NCBI GenBank assembly: GCA_023460975.1 | Contig: JAEWOG010000026.1 | Coordinates: 1-64,000 of the forward strand | Direction of reading: 5' to 3' | DNA: 64,000 nt | Source of the DNA: Actinomycetes bacterium | Lineage (GTDB): Bacteria; Actinomycetota; Actinomycetes; Propionibacteriales; Nocardioidaceae | Position numbers and translations under genes: made by a program | The notes under the pieces: generated by a model | Databases searched by the model: none | The model's input: only the letters and a program-made list of their open reading frames with translations | Told to the model about the DNA's origin: nothing | Shown here: one piece after another, positions 1 through 8,343 of the stretch | How the letters are laid out: the number at the start of each line of letters is the position of its first letter | Numbering within the stretch: position 1 is the stretch's first letter

Positions 1-2
1 GC

Positions 3-212
3 GCAGGCGCAGCCGGCGGCGCGGCATCCAACCGCGGCGGCGGCCGCAGCGGTGGCCGCTCCGGTGGCCGCGGCGCAGCCGGTGCAGCTGGTGGCGCCGG
101 CGGCCGAGGCGGACGCAAGGACAAGAAGGGCAGCGCGGCCAACACGGCCTCGATGTTCATCGAAGAAGAGTGGTTGGGCGACGAGGACGTCGCCCCCGGC
201 GTGATCGACTGA
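3..212 (+). CDS. C-terminal tail of a Gly/Ala/Arg-rich protein (5' end outside window)
   Basis: The frame is open from the window edge to TGA at 210-212. It reads about 37 residues of repeated GGR, GGRS and GAAG units, then a lysine-containing stretch (RKDKKGSAAN), then an acidic end, EEEWLGDEDVAPGVID. Such RGG-like tails are common in RNA-binding proteins such as DEAD-box helicases, but no catalytic domain is visible here, so no function is assigned. It converges on tsaD and shares a terminator with it. I am confident that this is coding because the acidic end runs cleanly to the stop just before a strong hairpin. Confidence 0.6.
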   Translation, partial: AGAAGGAASNRGGGRSGGRSGGRGAAGAAGGAGGRGGRKDKKGSAANTASMFIEEEWLGDEDVAPGVID

Positions 213-226
213 CGCCGACCCAACGC

Positions 227-260
227 AACGACGGCCCTCCCGATCGGGAGGGCCGTCGTT
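227..260. terminator. Bidirectional terminator between the converging glycine-rich gene and tsaD
   Basis: A perfect 34-bp palindrome with 17-bp arms (AACGACGGCCCTCCCGA and its complement) lies between two convergent stops at 212 and 270. It ends in TT on one strand and the matching AA on the other. Its position and symmetry suit a terminator working in both directions. Confidence 0.85.
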
Positions 261-269
261 TGCGTCTGT

Positions 270-1316
270 TCAGACCAGCACGTCTGTGACCGGCAGGGAC
301 GAGTCTGCTGGGAGGTCCAGCGCTGACGGCGTACGACCGCGCGCGACGAGTTCCGACCCCAGGGCCGCCACCATGGCGCCGTTGTCCGTGCACAGACCCG
401 GGCGCGGCACCCGTACGCGGATGCCGTTCGCCGCGGCCCGCTCACTGGCCATGGCCCGCAGTCGGCTGTTGGCGGCCACTCCGCCGCCGATCATGATGTC
501 CTCGATGCCCCGGCTGCTCGCGGCGTCGATCGCCTTGCGCGTCAGCACGTCGCAGACCGCCTCCTGGAAGGAGGCCGCCACGTCGGCGACCGGGATCGTC
601 CTGCCCTCGCGCTGCTCGTGCTCGACCCACCGCGCCACCGCCGTCTTGAGCCCCGAGAAGGAGAAGTCGAAGCGGTGCCGCTCCAGGTCGCGGCGGCTGG
701 TGAGCCCCCGCGGGAAGTCGATCGCGACGCTGTTGCCGCTGGCGGCCGTACGGTCGATGTGCGGGCCGCCAGGGAACGGCAGCCCGAGCAGGCGCGCGAC
801 CTTGTCGAAGGCCTCACCAGCGGCGTCGTCCAGGGTCGCCCCCATCGGGGTGACGCCCAGCGTGATGTCGGTGACCTCGAGCAGGCTGGAGTGCCCACCC
901 GAGACGAGCATGGCGAGCATGGGCTCCGGCAGCGGTCCGTGCTCCAGCTGGTCGACGGCGACGTGGGAGGCGAGGTGATTGACGCCGTAGATCGGCTTGT
1001 CCAGGCCCACCGCCAGCGCCTTCGCGGCCGCGACCCCGACCAGGAGAGCCCCCGCCAGGCCCGGCCCACTCGTCACCGCAATGGCGTCGACGTCTCGCAG
1101 CGCGATCCCGGCGGTCTCGCACGCGCGCTCGATGGTCGGGACCATGGCTTCCAGGTGCGCGCGGCTCGCGACCTCGGGGACCACGCCCCCGAACCGGGCG
1201 TGCTCGGCCACGCTGCTGGCGACGGCGTCGGCCAGCAGCGTGTGCCCTCGTACGATCCCGATGCCGGTTTCATCGCACGACGTCTCAATGCCCAAGACCA
1301 GAGGCTCGTCGGCCAC
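270..1316 (-). CDS. tsaD: tRNA N6-adenosine threonylcarbamoyltransferase TsaD
   Basis: TsaD transfers the threonylcarbamoyl group from TC-AMP to A37 of ANN-decoding tRNAs, working with TsaB and TsaE in the cytoplasm. The 348-residue product has the usual length. It starts [13 protein letters not shown], has the metal-binding HxxxH motif (HLASH, His114 and His118), and ends with the family's [12 protein letters not shown] and LCTDNGAM motifs. The start is GTG at 1316. The first 32 bases lie inside the end of rimI, and tsaB and tsaE are upstream in the same operon, so all the late t6A genes except tsaC are together. It is the last gene of the operon. Confidence 0.97.
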   Translation of the reverse strand: MADEPLVLGIETSCDETGIGIVRGHTLLADAVASSVAEHARFGGVVPEVASRAHLEAMVPTIERACETAGIALRDVDAIAVTSGPGLAGALLVGVAAAKALAVGLDKPIYGVNHLASHVAVDQLEHGPLPEPMLAMLVSGGHSSLLEVTDITLGVTPMGATLDDAAGEAFDKVARLLGLPFPGGPHIDRTAASGNSVAIDFPRGLTSRRDLERHRFDFSFSGLKTAVARWVEHEQREGRTIPVADVAASFQEAVCDVLTRKAIDAASSRGIEDIMIGGGVAANSRLRAMASERAAANGIRVRVPRPGLCTDNGAMVAALGSELVARGRTPSALDLPADSSLPVTDVLV

Positions 1317-1773
1317 GGGTGCTCGCCTCCTCGCGTGCTTCGGGGACCACCAGCGGCCTCATCATGACGACGGCATCCGAGCCGTCTCGGTAGTAGTGCC
1401 GCCGGACGTCGATGGGAAAGAAGCCGTGGCGGGCATAGAACTTCGTCGCCGGCACGTTCTCGACGCTCACCTCGAGCATCATCCGCTCGGCGTCACCGAC
1501 GTGCTCAAGGGCCTCGGCGAGCAGGTGGGTCGCGTACCCCTCCCTCTGCAGCCGGGGCTCGATCCCGATGCGAGTCAGGTCGACGACGTCACCCGACGCC
1601 AACGTGACGACGTACCCGACGACCTCTCCCTCGAGCACGCGCACCAGGAAGGTGCGACGATCCCCGTCGATCTCGGCGCGTACGGACTCGGCGCTCCACG
1701 CATCCGCCCCGAAGAGCAGCGCCTCTAACTCGGCCAAGCGAGGAAGGTCGTCCGGGGTCGCGGTCCGGATCAC
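1285..1773 (-). CDS. rimI: Ribosomal-protein-alanine acetyltransferase RimI (GNAT)
   Basis: This single-domain GNAT acetyltransferase of 162 residues uses acetyl-CoA. RimI acetylates the N-terminus of S18 in E. coli, and actinobacterial homologues may have broader targets. The core is visible as [23 protein letters not shown] (motif A, Q/RxxGxG/A variant) near residues 70-90 and [19 protein letters not shown] near 100-120. The GTG start at 1773 overlaps the tsaB stop by 4 bp (GTGA). The 3' end overlaps tsaD by 32 bp, so translation is probably coupled. The tsaB-rimI-tsaD order is typical of actinobacteria, which supports the name over a generic GNAT. Confidence 0.9.
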   Translation of the reverse strand: MIRTATPDDLPRLAELEALLFGADAWSAESVRAEIDGDRRTFLVRVLEGEVVGYVVTLASGDVVDLTRIGIEPRLQREGYATHLLAEALEHVGDAERMMLEVSVENVPATKFYARHGFFPIDVRRHYYRDGSDAVVMMRPLVVPEAREEASTRGRRASGLGH

Positions 1774-2408
1774 GACACACTCTTCCGCGCCGCGCCAGCG
1801 ACCGCGTCGGGACGGCGCAGGTAGAGCGGCTCGGGGTCGAGGATCTCCACCGCTTCCGCCACCACCGCGCGCGCCAGCCAGCCGGCCGCCGGCCGGTCAG
1901 GGCCGACAGCGTTCGTGAAGTGCTCGGGGTACAGGCCTGGTCCGCGGCCCACGACCGGCGCGGCCGTGGCGACCTCCGCCGGCTTGACCACGACCGGGCC
2001 CGACAGGCGGGTCCCCTCGGCGTCGTACGAGGCGAGGTAGACCTCCTTGCGCCGCGCATCGGTGGCCACGAGGAACTCGCCCTCGACCTGGCCCGTGTGC
2101 ACGGCCTCCAACGCGAGGGCGTCGAGGGTGCACACGCCGTAGACGGGGATGTCGAGCACCATCGCCAGGACCCGGGCCGTCACCACGCCGACGCGAAGGC
2201 CCGTGAACGGTCCGGGGCCGACCCCGACGACGATGGCGGTCAACTCGGTGCGGTCGATGCCGGCACTGGCCAGCGTCTGGGCGATCAGCGGCGCGAGGTG
2301 CTCGCCGTGCTTCATCGGCACCTGCGAGGACGCCTCGCTGATCACGTCCGTGCCGTCGTGGACGGCGACGGAGACCAGTTCCGTGGCGGTGTCGAACGCG
2401 AGCAGCAC
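1770..2408 (-). CDS. tsaB: TsaB, partner of TsaD in tRNA t6A synthesis
   Basis: TsaB is an ASKHA-fold paralogue of TsaD that forms a heterodimer with it and is needed for t6A37 synthesis. The 212-residue product begins LLAFDTATELVSVAV, the hallmark N-terminal strand pair, and has VGVGPGPFTGLRVGV around residues 60-75. The GTG start at 2408 lies nine bases after the tsaE stop, and the stop overlaps the rimI start. It lacks the metal-binding HxxxH of TsaD, as expected for TsaB. Confidence 0.95.
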   Translation of the reverse strand: MLLAFDTATELVSVAVHDGTDVISEASSQVPMKHGEHLAPLIAQTLASAGIDRTELTAIVVGVGPGPFTGLRVGVVTARVLAMVLDIPVYGVCTLDALALEAVHTGQVEGEFLVATDARRKEVYLASYDAEGTRLSGPVVVKPAEVATAAPVVGRGPGLYPEHFTNAVGPDRPAAGWLARAVVAEAVEILDPEPLYLRRPDAVAGAARKSVS

Positions 2409-2417
2409 GACTCGAGG

Positions 2418-3314
2418 CTACTCGGGCAGGACGCGAGCGAAACGGACGACCCGGGGATCGAGCGAGTCCTCGTCCACCGGGGCGTCGGCGCCGAGCGCGC
2501 GTTCGATGACGATCTCGAGGCGCGCGGGGGCCAGGGTCTCCGCGAGCCCCGCGCCCCACTCCACCACCGTCACGGCCTCCTCGAGGCTCGCATCGAGGTC
2601 CAGGTCGTCGAGTTCGTCGATGCCGCCGATGCGGTAGGCGTCCACGTGCACGAGTGACGGGCCGCCGACCAGGGACGGGTGGACCCGGGCGATGACGAAG
2701 GTCGGCGAAGTCACCTGGCCGCGCACGCCGAGGCCGACGCCAAGCCCCTGGGTGAAGGTGGTCTTGCCCGCCCCGAGTTCGCCGGTGAGCACGACGACGT
2801 CACCGGCCCGCAGCCCGGACCCGACCCGCTCCCCCAGAGCCCGCATCTGGTCGGCGTCGGGCACCTGGACCGTACGGGCCAGCGGTCGCCGCAGTTCCAC
2901 GTACGGGGCCTCGCGCGAGAACTCGACGAACCCGTGCTCCTCCCAGAACGCGACCGTACGAGGCAACTCGGCCCGCGCCAGGACGATGAGCGCGGTGTGG
3001 CCGAGCCCGATGCGTACGGCCGCATCCACCATCGCGGTGGCGATGCCCTGGTGCCGTTCGGCGGGGACCACTCCGAAGCGGCGCAGCACGAGCCCCTGCG
3101 GCGAGGGGTCCAGCAGCAGCGCGCCGACGGGCGCACCGTCGCGTGTCGCGAGCAGTCCGCCGTGGCTGCGCAGGGCAGCGGCGAAGGCGTCGCGGGTGTC
3201 GGAAGCCGCATCGGCCGGCGGGTCCAGCGGTGGCCGGGAGTCGAACGCGGCGCGAACCACGTGCCACACGTCGTCGAGACGCTCGAGGCCGACGAGGTCG
3301 ACGGACAGGGTCAT
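2418..3314 (-). CDS. tsaE: Fusion of a GNAT acetyltransferase domain to TsaE ATPase
   Basis: The 298-residue product joins two domains. Residues 1 to about 145 form a GNAT fold, with LRRFGVVPAERHQGIATAM as the acetyl-CoA loop and FWEEHGFVEF as the typical distal strand. Residues about 150-298 are TsaE, the P-loop ATPase that drives turnover of the TsaBD complex: Walker A GELGAGKT at 178-185, SPTFVIARVH, HVDAYRI and the VEWG motif. The ATG start at 3314 overlaps the hydrolase stop by 4 bp. TsaE alone is usually about 150 residues, so the N-terminal half is an addition. The substrate of the GNAT half is unknown; rimI is two genes downstream, so it is not simply a displaced RimI. Confidence 0.93.
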   Translation of the reverse strand: MTLSVDLVGLERLDDVWHVVRAAFDSRPPLDPPADAASDTRDAFAAALRSHGGLLATRDGAPVGALLLDPSPQGLVLRRFGVVPAERHQGIATAMVDAAVRIGLGHTALIVLARAELPRTVAFWEEHGFVEFSREAPYVELRRPLARTVQVPDADQMRALGERVGSGLRAGDVVVLTGELGAGKTTFTQGLGVGLGVRGQVTSPTFVIARVHPSLVGGPSLVHVDAYRIGGIDELDDLDLDASLEEAVTVVEWGAGLAETLAPARLEIVIERALGADAPVDEDSLDPRVVRFARVLPE

Positions 3315-4393
3315 CGGGACTCCACCTTCATGGCGCCCAGTTCGATGAGGTCCTCGATCTCGTCGTTGACGTCCTCGTGGCGCTCGAGGATGACCATGTG
3401 GCCGGCCCCCTGGCACTCCATCAGGCTCGACCCGGCGATGCGGGCGTGCAGCTTGCGGCTGTGCCCGATCGAGGTGATGCGATCCGCCGTTCCGCAGATG
3501 ATCGCGGTGGGGCACTGCGACAGCGCCTCCAGGTGGTCGAACTTGTCGAGTGAGGCGAACGAACCGAAGAAGTCGGCGATCACCGAGAACGGCGTCGCGT
3601 TGAGCATGTCGAAGACGAAGTCGACGTAGTGCTGCGGGACGTCGTCGCCGAAGGCGAACCGGTCCGTGACCAGATCGGCCACCGAACGGCCCGCGTTGCG
3701 TGCGGCATCGACGAGCTTGTGGGAGCGGTCCAGCATGCCGACGACACGGCGTACGACCGAGCTGCTCAGACCCAGCGGCACCATCGGGAACAGGATGCGG
3801 CCGGGGTCCAGGCCGCCCGCGGTGGTCGAGATCAGGCCCACCGCCACGACCTTGCTCCCGAACAGCTCCGGGTGCTCCTGGGCCAGCGAGATGATGCTCA
3901 TCCCGCCCATGGAGTGCCCGATGAGCACGACCGGCCCGGGCGCCGTGTGCTCGATGACGTGGAGCAGGTCCGTGCCCAACTGGTCGATGGTGGCGTTGGC
4001 GGCCGACGAGCGGTCGGAGCGTCCGTGCGAGCGCTGGTCGTAGAAGACGGTGCGCACCTCGCCCCGGAAGGCGGCGCGCTGGAAGTGCCAGCAGTCGAGG
4101 TTGAGTGAGTAGCCGTGCACGAAGACGACCGTCATGTCGCCCTCCTCGGCCTGGCGCCCGCCGAACGCGGCGGGCTCGTCGACCTCGACGTGGAGGTCGA
4201 CGCCGTCGTCGGCGACGACCTTCAGGGCTGGGCTGTGCAGCGAGCCCAGCGGCGCCTCGTCGCCCATCCCCCGCTTCGCCCGCACCTCACGCTGGTGCTG
4301 GGCGGCTCGGACCGCGGCGGCACCCGCGGCGATCCCGGCGGCGCCGGCCGCGGCGCCTGCGACCGCGCCGATCCACTTGCCCGACGTACTCAC
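3311..4393 (-). CDS. Alpha/beta hydrolase, membrane-anchored or exported
   Basis: This is a 360-residue alpha/beta hydrolase. The N-terminus has a small-residue-rich hydrophobic stretch (about residues 7-27, WIGAVAGAAAGAAGIAAGAA), suggesting a membrane anchor or signal. The fold is marked by VFVHGYSLNLDCWHF (oxyanion region), FYDQRSHGRSDR, the nucleophile elbow GHSMGG and the catalytic-His region GAGHMVILERHE. The GTG start at 4393 overlaps the alr stop as GTGA, and the stop overlaps tsaE as ATGA. This gene is commonly found between alr and tsaE in actinobacteria, but its substrate is unknown. Confidence 0.88.
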   Translation of the reverse strand: MSTSGKWIGAVAGAAAGAAGIAAGAAAVRAAQHQREVRAKRGMGDEAPLGSLHSPALKVVADDGVDLHVEVDEPAAFGGRQAEEGDMTVVFVHGYSLNLDCWHFQRAAFRGEVRTVFYDQRSHGRSDRSSAANATIDQLGTDLLHVIEHTAPGPVVLIGHSMGGMSIISLAQEHPELFGSKVVAVGLISTTAGGLDPGRILFPMVPLGLSSSVVRRVVGMLDRSHKLVDAARNAGRSVADLVTDRFAFGDDVPQHYVDFVFDMLNATPFSVIADFFGSFASLDKFDHLEALSQCPTAIICGTADRITSIGHSRKLHARIAGSSLMECQGAGHMVILERHEDVNDEIEDLIELGAMKVESR

Positions 4394-5547
4394 TGGCCCT
4401 CCTCGCCCACTGGTCCGCCCGGGAGAGCGGAGTCGACGTAGCGACGAACGAATCGCCCGCCGATGCGGGTGACGATCTCGTAGTTGATGGTCCCGGCGGC
4501 CTCGGCCCAGTCCTGTGCGGTGGGTTCGCCGTGCGCGCCACTGCCGAACAGGATCGCTTCGGCGCCCGGGTCGACGTCGTCGTCGGACAGGTCGACGACG
4601 AACTGGTCCATGCACACACGCCCGCGCATCGGGCGCCGCCGACCGGCGACGAACACCTCAGCGACGTTGCTCGCCGAACGCGGGATCCCGTCGGCGTACC
4701 CCGCCGGGACGAGTCCGAGCGTCGTGTCTGCTGGCGCAGTCCACAGGTGGCTGTAGGAGACGCCATCGCCTTGGTGGGCCCGCTTGACCATCGCCAGCCG
4801 GGTTCGAGCCGTCATGGCGGGCCGCAGGCCGGGGTCACCGATGACCCCGGGCGCCGGGGCGAGGCCGTAGACGGCGATGCCACAGCGCACCAGGTCGTAG
4901 CGCATCGACGGGCGCGCCAGCGTGGCCGCGGAGTTGGCGAGGTGGCGCCAGCGCGGCGCGAGGCCGTACGAACGGGCCAACGCCACGGCCTCCTCGAACA
5001 CGGCTTCCTGGCGGTCGTTGACGGGGTTGTCGGGTTCGTCGGCGGCGACCAGGTGCGACCAGATGCCCACGACCTCGATCTCCCCGGCGGCCTCGAGGGC
5101 GGCGGCGCGGGCGAAGAACGTGTCCCAACTGTCCCGGGCGGCGCCACCGCGCGACAGGCCGGTGTCGACCTTGAGGTGCACCCGCGCCCGTCCAGCGCCT
5201 GCGGCGGCGTCCAGGTGGTCCACGGAGTACGCCGACAGGTCGAGCCCCGCGGCCACCCACGGCGTCCAGTCCTCATCGGGGGCCGTGAGCCAGCACAGCA
5301 CGCGACCGGTGTCGCCGGCCTCGCGCAACCGCAGCGCCTCCTCGGGGGTCGCCACGCCCAGCCAGCCGGCGCCGGCCGCGCGGGCGGCACGGGCGACCTC
5401 GAGCAACCCGTGCCCGTACGCATCGGCCTTGACCACCGCCATGATCTCGGCACCGGACGAGGCAGCCACATCCGACAGGAGCGCCACGTTGTGCCGGATG
5501 GCGGCCAGATCGACCACGAGCTCGGCGCGCTGGGAACTGGCCGTCAT
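4390..5547 (-). CDS. alr: Alanine racemase
   Basis: A PLP enzyme that interconverts L- and D-alanine for peptidoglycan. The 385-residue product has the PLP-lysine motif AVVKADAYGHG near residue 45 and the second catalytic Tyr in GDGVSYSHLW near residue 265, followed by PAGYADGIPR and GRVCMDQFVVDL. I chose ATG 5547 (MTASSQRAEL) rather than the upstream in-frame start at 5571 because it overlaps the nnr stop as ATGA, the spacing used throughout this operon. Linkage to nnr upstream and tsaE downstream is usual in actinobacteria. Confidence 0.96.
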   Translation of the reverse strand: MTASSQRAELVVDLAAIRHNVALLSDVAASSGAEIMAVVKADAYGHGLLEVARAARAAGAGWLGVATPEEALRLREAGDTGRVLCWLTAPDEDWTPWVAAGLDLSAYSVDHLDAAAGAGRARVHLKVDTGLSRGGAARDSWDTFFARAAALEAAGEIEVVGIWSHLVAADEPDNPVNDRQEAVFEEAVALARSYGLAPRWRHLANSAATLARPSMRYDLVRCGIAVYGLAPAPGVIGDPGLRPAMTARTRLAMVKRAHQGDGVSYSHLWTAPADTTLGLVPAGYADGIPRSASNVAEVFVAGRRRPMRGRVCMDQFVVDLSDDDVDPGAEAILFGSGAHGEPTAQDWAEAAGTINYEIVTRIGGRFVRRYVDSALPGGPVGEEGQ

Positions 5548-6968
5548 GGGGTCGATTGTCCAGCACCGCACACGAGCTCGCGCAGCAACCCCGTGATCGA
5601 GTGGCCCAGATCACTCGCAACGATCGGTCCACCCCCACCGGCCCTCCTGGCGGCCGCGCCGTGCACCCACGAGCCGACGCTGGCGGCGTCGTACGGCTCC
5701 AGACCCGCGGCCATCAAGGCGCCGATCAGCCCGGCGAGCACGTCGCCCGCCCCCGCCGTCGCCAGCCACCCGGTGCCGGTCGTGGTGACGCGCACGCGCC
5801 CGTCGGGTGCGGCGATCAGCGTGTGGTGGCCCTTGAGCAGGACCGTGCAGCCGAAGTGTGCCGCGGCCTCGCGGGCATGGCGCAAGGGGCTCGCCTCGAC
5901 CAGCGACCGGTCGGTGTCCATCAGCTGCGCAAGCTCGCCCGCGTGCGGCGTCAAGACGGCGTCGGGGCCCGGTCGCGTGGCGGGACCCATCGCGCCCAGC
6001 GCATCCGCATCAATGACCACGGGCACGGCGCTGGCCAGCGCCTGGTCGAGCATCCATGCGGCGTCCTCGCCGCCGCCCGGGCCCACGACCCACGCCTGCA
6101 CCCGACCGTCCCCCACGACCTCGGGGTGCCTCGTATGGACCGCGTGGCTCAGAGCCTCACCGCCCGACGGCCCGGCCACGTGGCGGACCATCCCCACCAG
6201 TCCCGTGTTGGCGCCGGCGACACACAGCAGCGCCGCCCCGGGGTAGGTGGCCGATCCGGCGCGGATCCCGACGACGCCGCGGGTGTACTTGTGCGAGGAC
6301 GGTTCGGGGCGCGGCAGCAGCGCAGCGGCGTCGGTGAGCGTCAACGCCTCCACGGGGGCGGGCGGGAGGTCGAGGCCGATGTCGACGAGGACGAGCGCGC
6401 CGCACGCGAGGCTCGCCGGGTCGACGAGGTGAGCGGCCTTGTGGGTGCCGAAGGTGACGGTGAGGTCCGCGTTCACGTGGCTGTCGGGCAGCTCGCCGGT
6501 GTCGACGCCCACTCCGGAGGGCACGTCGACGGCGACGATCGGCACCCCCTCGTACGCCGTCAGCGCCGCCACCGCGCCCGGCCGCAGCCCGGGCGTGGAG
6601 CCGATCCCGGCGATGCCGTCGACGAGCACGTCGTACGTCTCCCGGAGGTCCGTACTCTCGCGGGTGGCCCGCCCGCCGGCGGCGCGGAGGGCGGCCAACC
6701 CGGCCTCGTGCGCGGAGTCTGACAGGAGAAGGGCCTCGACCCGGGCTCCCCGGCGAGCCAGCCACGCACCCGCGTACAGGGCGTCTCCGCCGTTGTTCCC
6801 CGAGCCGACGAGCAGCAGGACCCGTCGCCCGTAGGCGCCTCCGAGGTAGTCGCTGATCGACACCGCAAGCCCCGTCGCGGCACGGGCCATCAGCGCCCCT
6901 GAGGGAAGCCGCGCGAGGAGGACATCCTCCGCGGCCCGCACCTGTTCGACGGTGTGCGCAGACCTCAT
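5544..6968 (-). CDS. nnr: Bifunctional NAD(P)H-hydrate epimerase/dehydratase
   Basis: Repairs the damaged cofactor NAD(P)HX. The N-terminal half (about residues 1-205, NnrE) interconverts the R and S forms; VLLLVGSGNNGGDALYAG carries the nucleotide-binding motif. The C-terminal half (about 215-474, NnrD) dehydrates S-NAD(P)HX: it has GSATYPGAALL, VVIDADAL, LTPHAGEL, VLLKGHHT and the signature TAGAGDVLAG. The 474-residue length is normal for the fused enzyme. It is the first gene of the seven-gene operon. The ATG at 6968 has no Shine-Dalgarno sequence but has TAGGTT six bases upstream, suggesting a leaderless transcript. Confidence 0.95.
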   Translation of the reverse strand: MRSAHTVEQVRAAEDVLLARLPSGALMARAATGLAVSISDYLGGAYGRRVLLLVGSGNNGGDALYAGAWLARRGARVEALLLSDSAHEAGLAALRAAGGRATRESTDLRETYDVLVDGIAGIGSTPGLRPGAVAALTAYEGVPIVAVDVPSGVGVDTGELPDSHVNADLTVTFGTHKAAHLVDPASLACGALVLVDIGLDLPPAPVEALTLTDAAALLPRPEPSSHKYTRGVVGIRAGSATYPGAALLCVAGANTGLVGMVRHVAGPSGGEALSHAVHTRHPEVVGDGRVQAWVVGPGGGEDAAWMLDQALASAVPVVIDADALGAMGPATRPGPDAVLTPHAGELAQLMDTDRSLVEASPLRHAREAAAHFGCTVLLKGHHTLIAAPDGRVRVTTTGTGWLATAGAGDVLAGLIGALMAAGLEPYDAASVGSWVHGAAARRAGGGGPIVASDLGHSITGLLRELVCGAGQSTP

Positions 6969-6997
6969 GGGGAGAACCTACGCGGTAGCGTGCCGGC
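6969..6997. promoter_or_regulatory. 29-bp divergent promoter region for nnr and the DUF2332 gene
   Basis: On the minus strand TAGGTT (6975-6980) ends six bases before the nnr ATG. On the plus strand TAGCGT (6986-6991) ends six bases before the DUF2332 GTG. Both fit the actinobacterial TAnnnT -10 element with transcription starting at the start codon. The two -10 boxes are only five bases apart, so each promoter's -35 region must lie inside the other gene. Inferred from sequence only. Confidence 0.55.
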
Positions 6998-7987
6998 GTG
7001 GAGCCGTACGCCGAGGTCAGGGAGTCCTACCGCCGGTTCGCGCAGGAGGCCCGCGACTCGGCGACCTTCGCCGCGTGGTCCTTGGCGGTGGCCGACGACC
7101 CTGAGGTGTGCAGCTGGATCGGCGCCCTCCCGGCCCTCAAGCAGCAGCCCAACTTGGTCTTCGCGGCGGCGCGTTGGCACGGCGTGCCGGCACCGGGGCC
7201 GTACGAAAACCTCAGGGCCGCGCTGCTGGAGGACGACGGCAGCATCGAGGCCACGATCCTGAGCCGTGCCACCCAGACCAACGAGGTCGGCAGACTGGCC
7301 ACGCTGCTGCCTGCGTTCGCCGCGTTGGCCGAGCGCGTCGGGGGACCGCTGGCGCTCCTCGAGGTGGGCGCCTCGGCCGGACTGTGCCTCTACCCGGACG
7401 CGTGGGGGTACGAGTGGGCCACCGACGACGGCCCCGTACGGCTCGGCGAGGCACCCTTCCTGTCCTGCCGCGTCAAGGGCGCTGCGCCGCTGCCGCAGCG
7501 CTACCCGCAGGTGGCGTGGCGAGGCGGGATCGACCTCAACCCACTCGATGCCAGCGACCCGGACGCCATGGCGTGGCTGACGAACCTGGTCTGGCCCGAG
7601 CAGGACGAACGCAGGCAACGACTTCGCTGCGGCATCGACGTGGCCCGTACGGACCCGCCGCGCCTGGTCCGCGGAAACCTCTTCACGGAACTTCCGGGCC
7701 TGGTCGAGGAGGCCGCGCAGCACGGAACTGTCGTGGTCTTCCACTCCGCAGTCATCGCCTACCTCGAGCCCGAGGACCGGCTTCGGTTCGACGTCGCGAT
7801 GCGCGACATGGTCGGCGACGGCGCGTGCCACTGGGTCAGCAACGAGGGCGCGCGGGTCCTCGGCTCGATCACCGCCACCGGCCCCGAGATCCCGGCGGAC
7901 CTCCCCACCTTCGTCCTGGGGGTGGATGGGCAGATGGTGGCCCGTACGCACCCCCACGGCCGCACTCTGGCCTGGACTGCTGGCTGA
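6998..7987 (+). CDS. DUF2332 family protein
   Basis: A 329-residue protein of the DUF2332 family, common in actinobacteria and of unknown biochemical role. Family features seen are YRRFAQEARDSATFAAWSLAV at the start, TQTNEVGRLATLLPAF, the glycine-rich LLEVGASAGLCLYPD near residue 125, and VVVFHSAVIAYL near 245. The LLEVGASAG segment and following acidic residues resemble a SAM-binding motif I, so a methyltransferase-like fold is possible but not established. The GTG start at 6998 has no Shine-Dalgarno sequence; TAGCGT lies six bases upstream. It is divergent from nnr. Confidence 0.85.
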   Translation: MEPYAEVRESYRRFAQEARDSATFAAWSLAVADDPEVCSWIGALPALKQQPNLVFAAARWHGVPAPGPYENLRAALLEDDGSIEATILSRATQTNEVGRLATLLPAFAALAERVGGPLALLEVGASAGLCLYPDAWGYEWATDDGPVRLGEAPFLSCRVKGAAPLPQRYPQVAWRGGIDLNPLDASDPDAMAWLTNLVWPEQDERRQRLRCGIDVARTDPPRLVRGNLFTELPGLVEEAAQHGTVVVFHSAVIAYLEPEDRLRFDVAMRDMVGDGACHWVSNEGARVLGSITATGPEIPADLPTFVLGVDGQMVARTHPHGRTLAWTAG

Positions 7988-8003
7988 CCTCCAGCGTCGG
8001 TCT

Positions 8004-8340
8004 GCGTCATACAAACCCGCTCCCGGCCTCGGGTGCGTCATACAAACCCGCTCCCGCCCGGCACGCGTCATACAAACCCGCACCCGCCCGGCACGCGTCA
8101 TACAAACCCGCACCAATAGGTCCCACTTCGGATGACGCACGGCCCAGCCCGGCCCACTTCGTATGACGCACGCCCGGCGTCATACAAACCCGCCCGGATC
8201 CCCGCCGCGTCATACAAACCCACACCAGTAGGTCCCACTTCGTATGACGCACGGCCGAAACCAACCCGTACGGATGACGCACGGCCAGCCCAGCCCACTT
8301 CGCATGACGCACGGCCGACACAGACCCGTACGTATGACGC
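8004..8340. repeat. 337-bp array of direct and inverted GCGTCAT motifs, about 30-bp period (family A)
   Basis: This fills the gap between the DUF2332 gene and acpS. GCGTCATACAAACC occurs six times forward, starting at 8004, 8035, 8065, 8095, 8177 and 8207. The inverse end, rATGACGC or TATGACGC, occurs six times, ending at 8138, 8169, 8250, 8280, 8310 and 8340. Steps are 30-31 bp except one of about 82 bp in each set. The inverted copies often carry CCCACTTCG before TATGACGC. Because 30 is a multiple of three, several frames stay open through the array and give spurious ten-residue repeat ORFs. Spacers are about 14 bp and motif orientation alternates, so this is not a CRISPR array. Confidence 0.9.
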
Positions 8341-8343
8341 AGG

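Noticed and set aside
4105..6246. 713-residue plus-strand frame opposite alr and nnr
   Set aside because: It is low-complexity Arg/Pro/Ala sequence antisense to two certain genes, with no recognisable domain.
8004..8340. CRISPR array
   Set aside because: The period is regular, but motifs occur in both orientations, the spacers are about 14 bp and resemble each other, and no cas genes are near.
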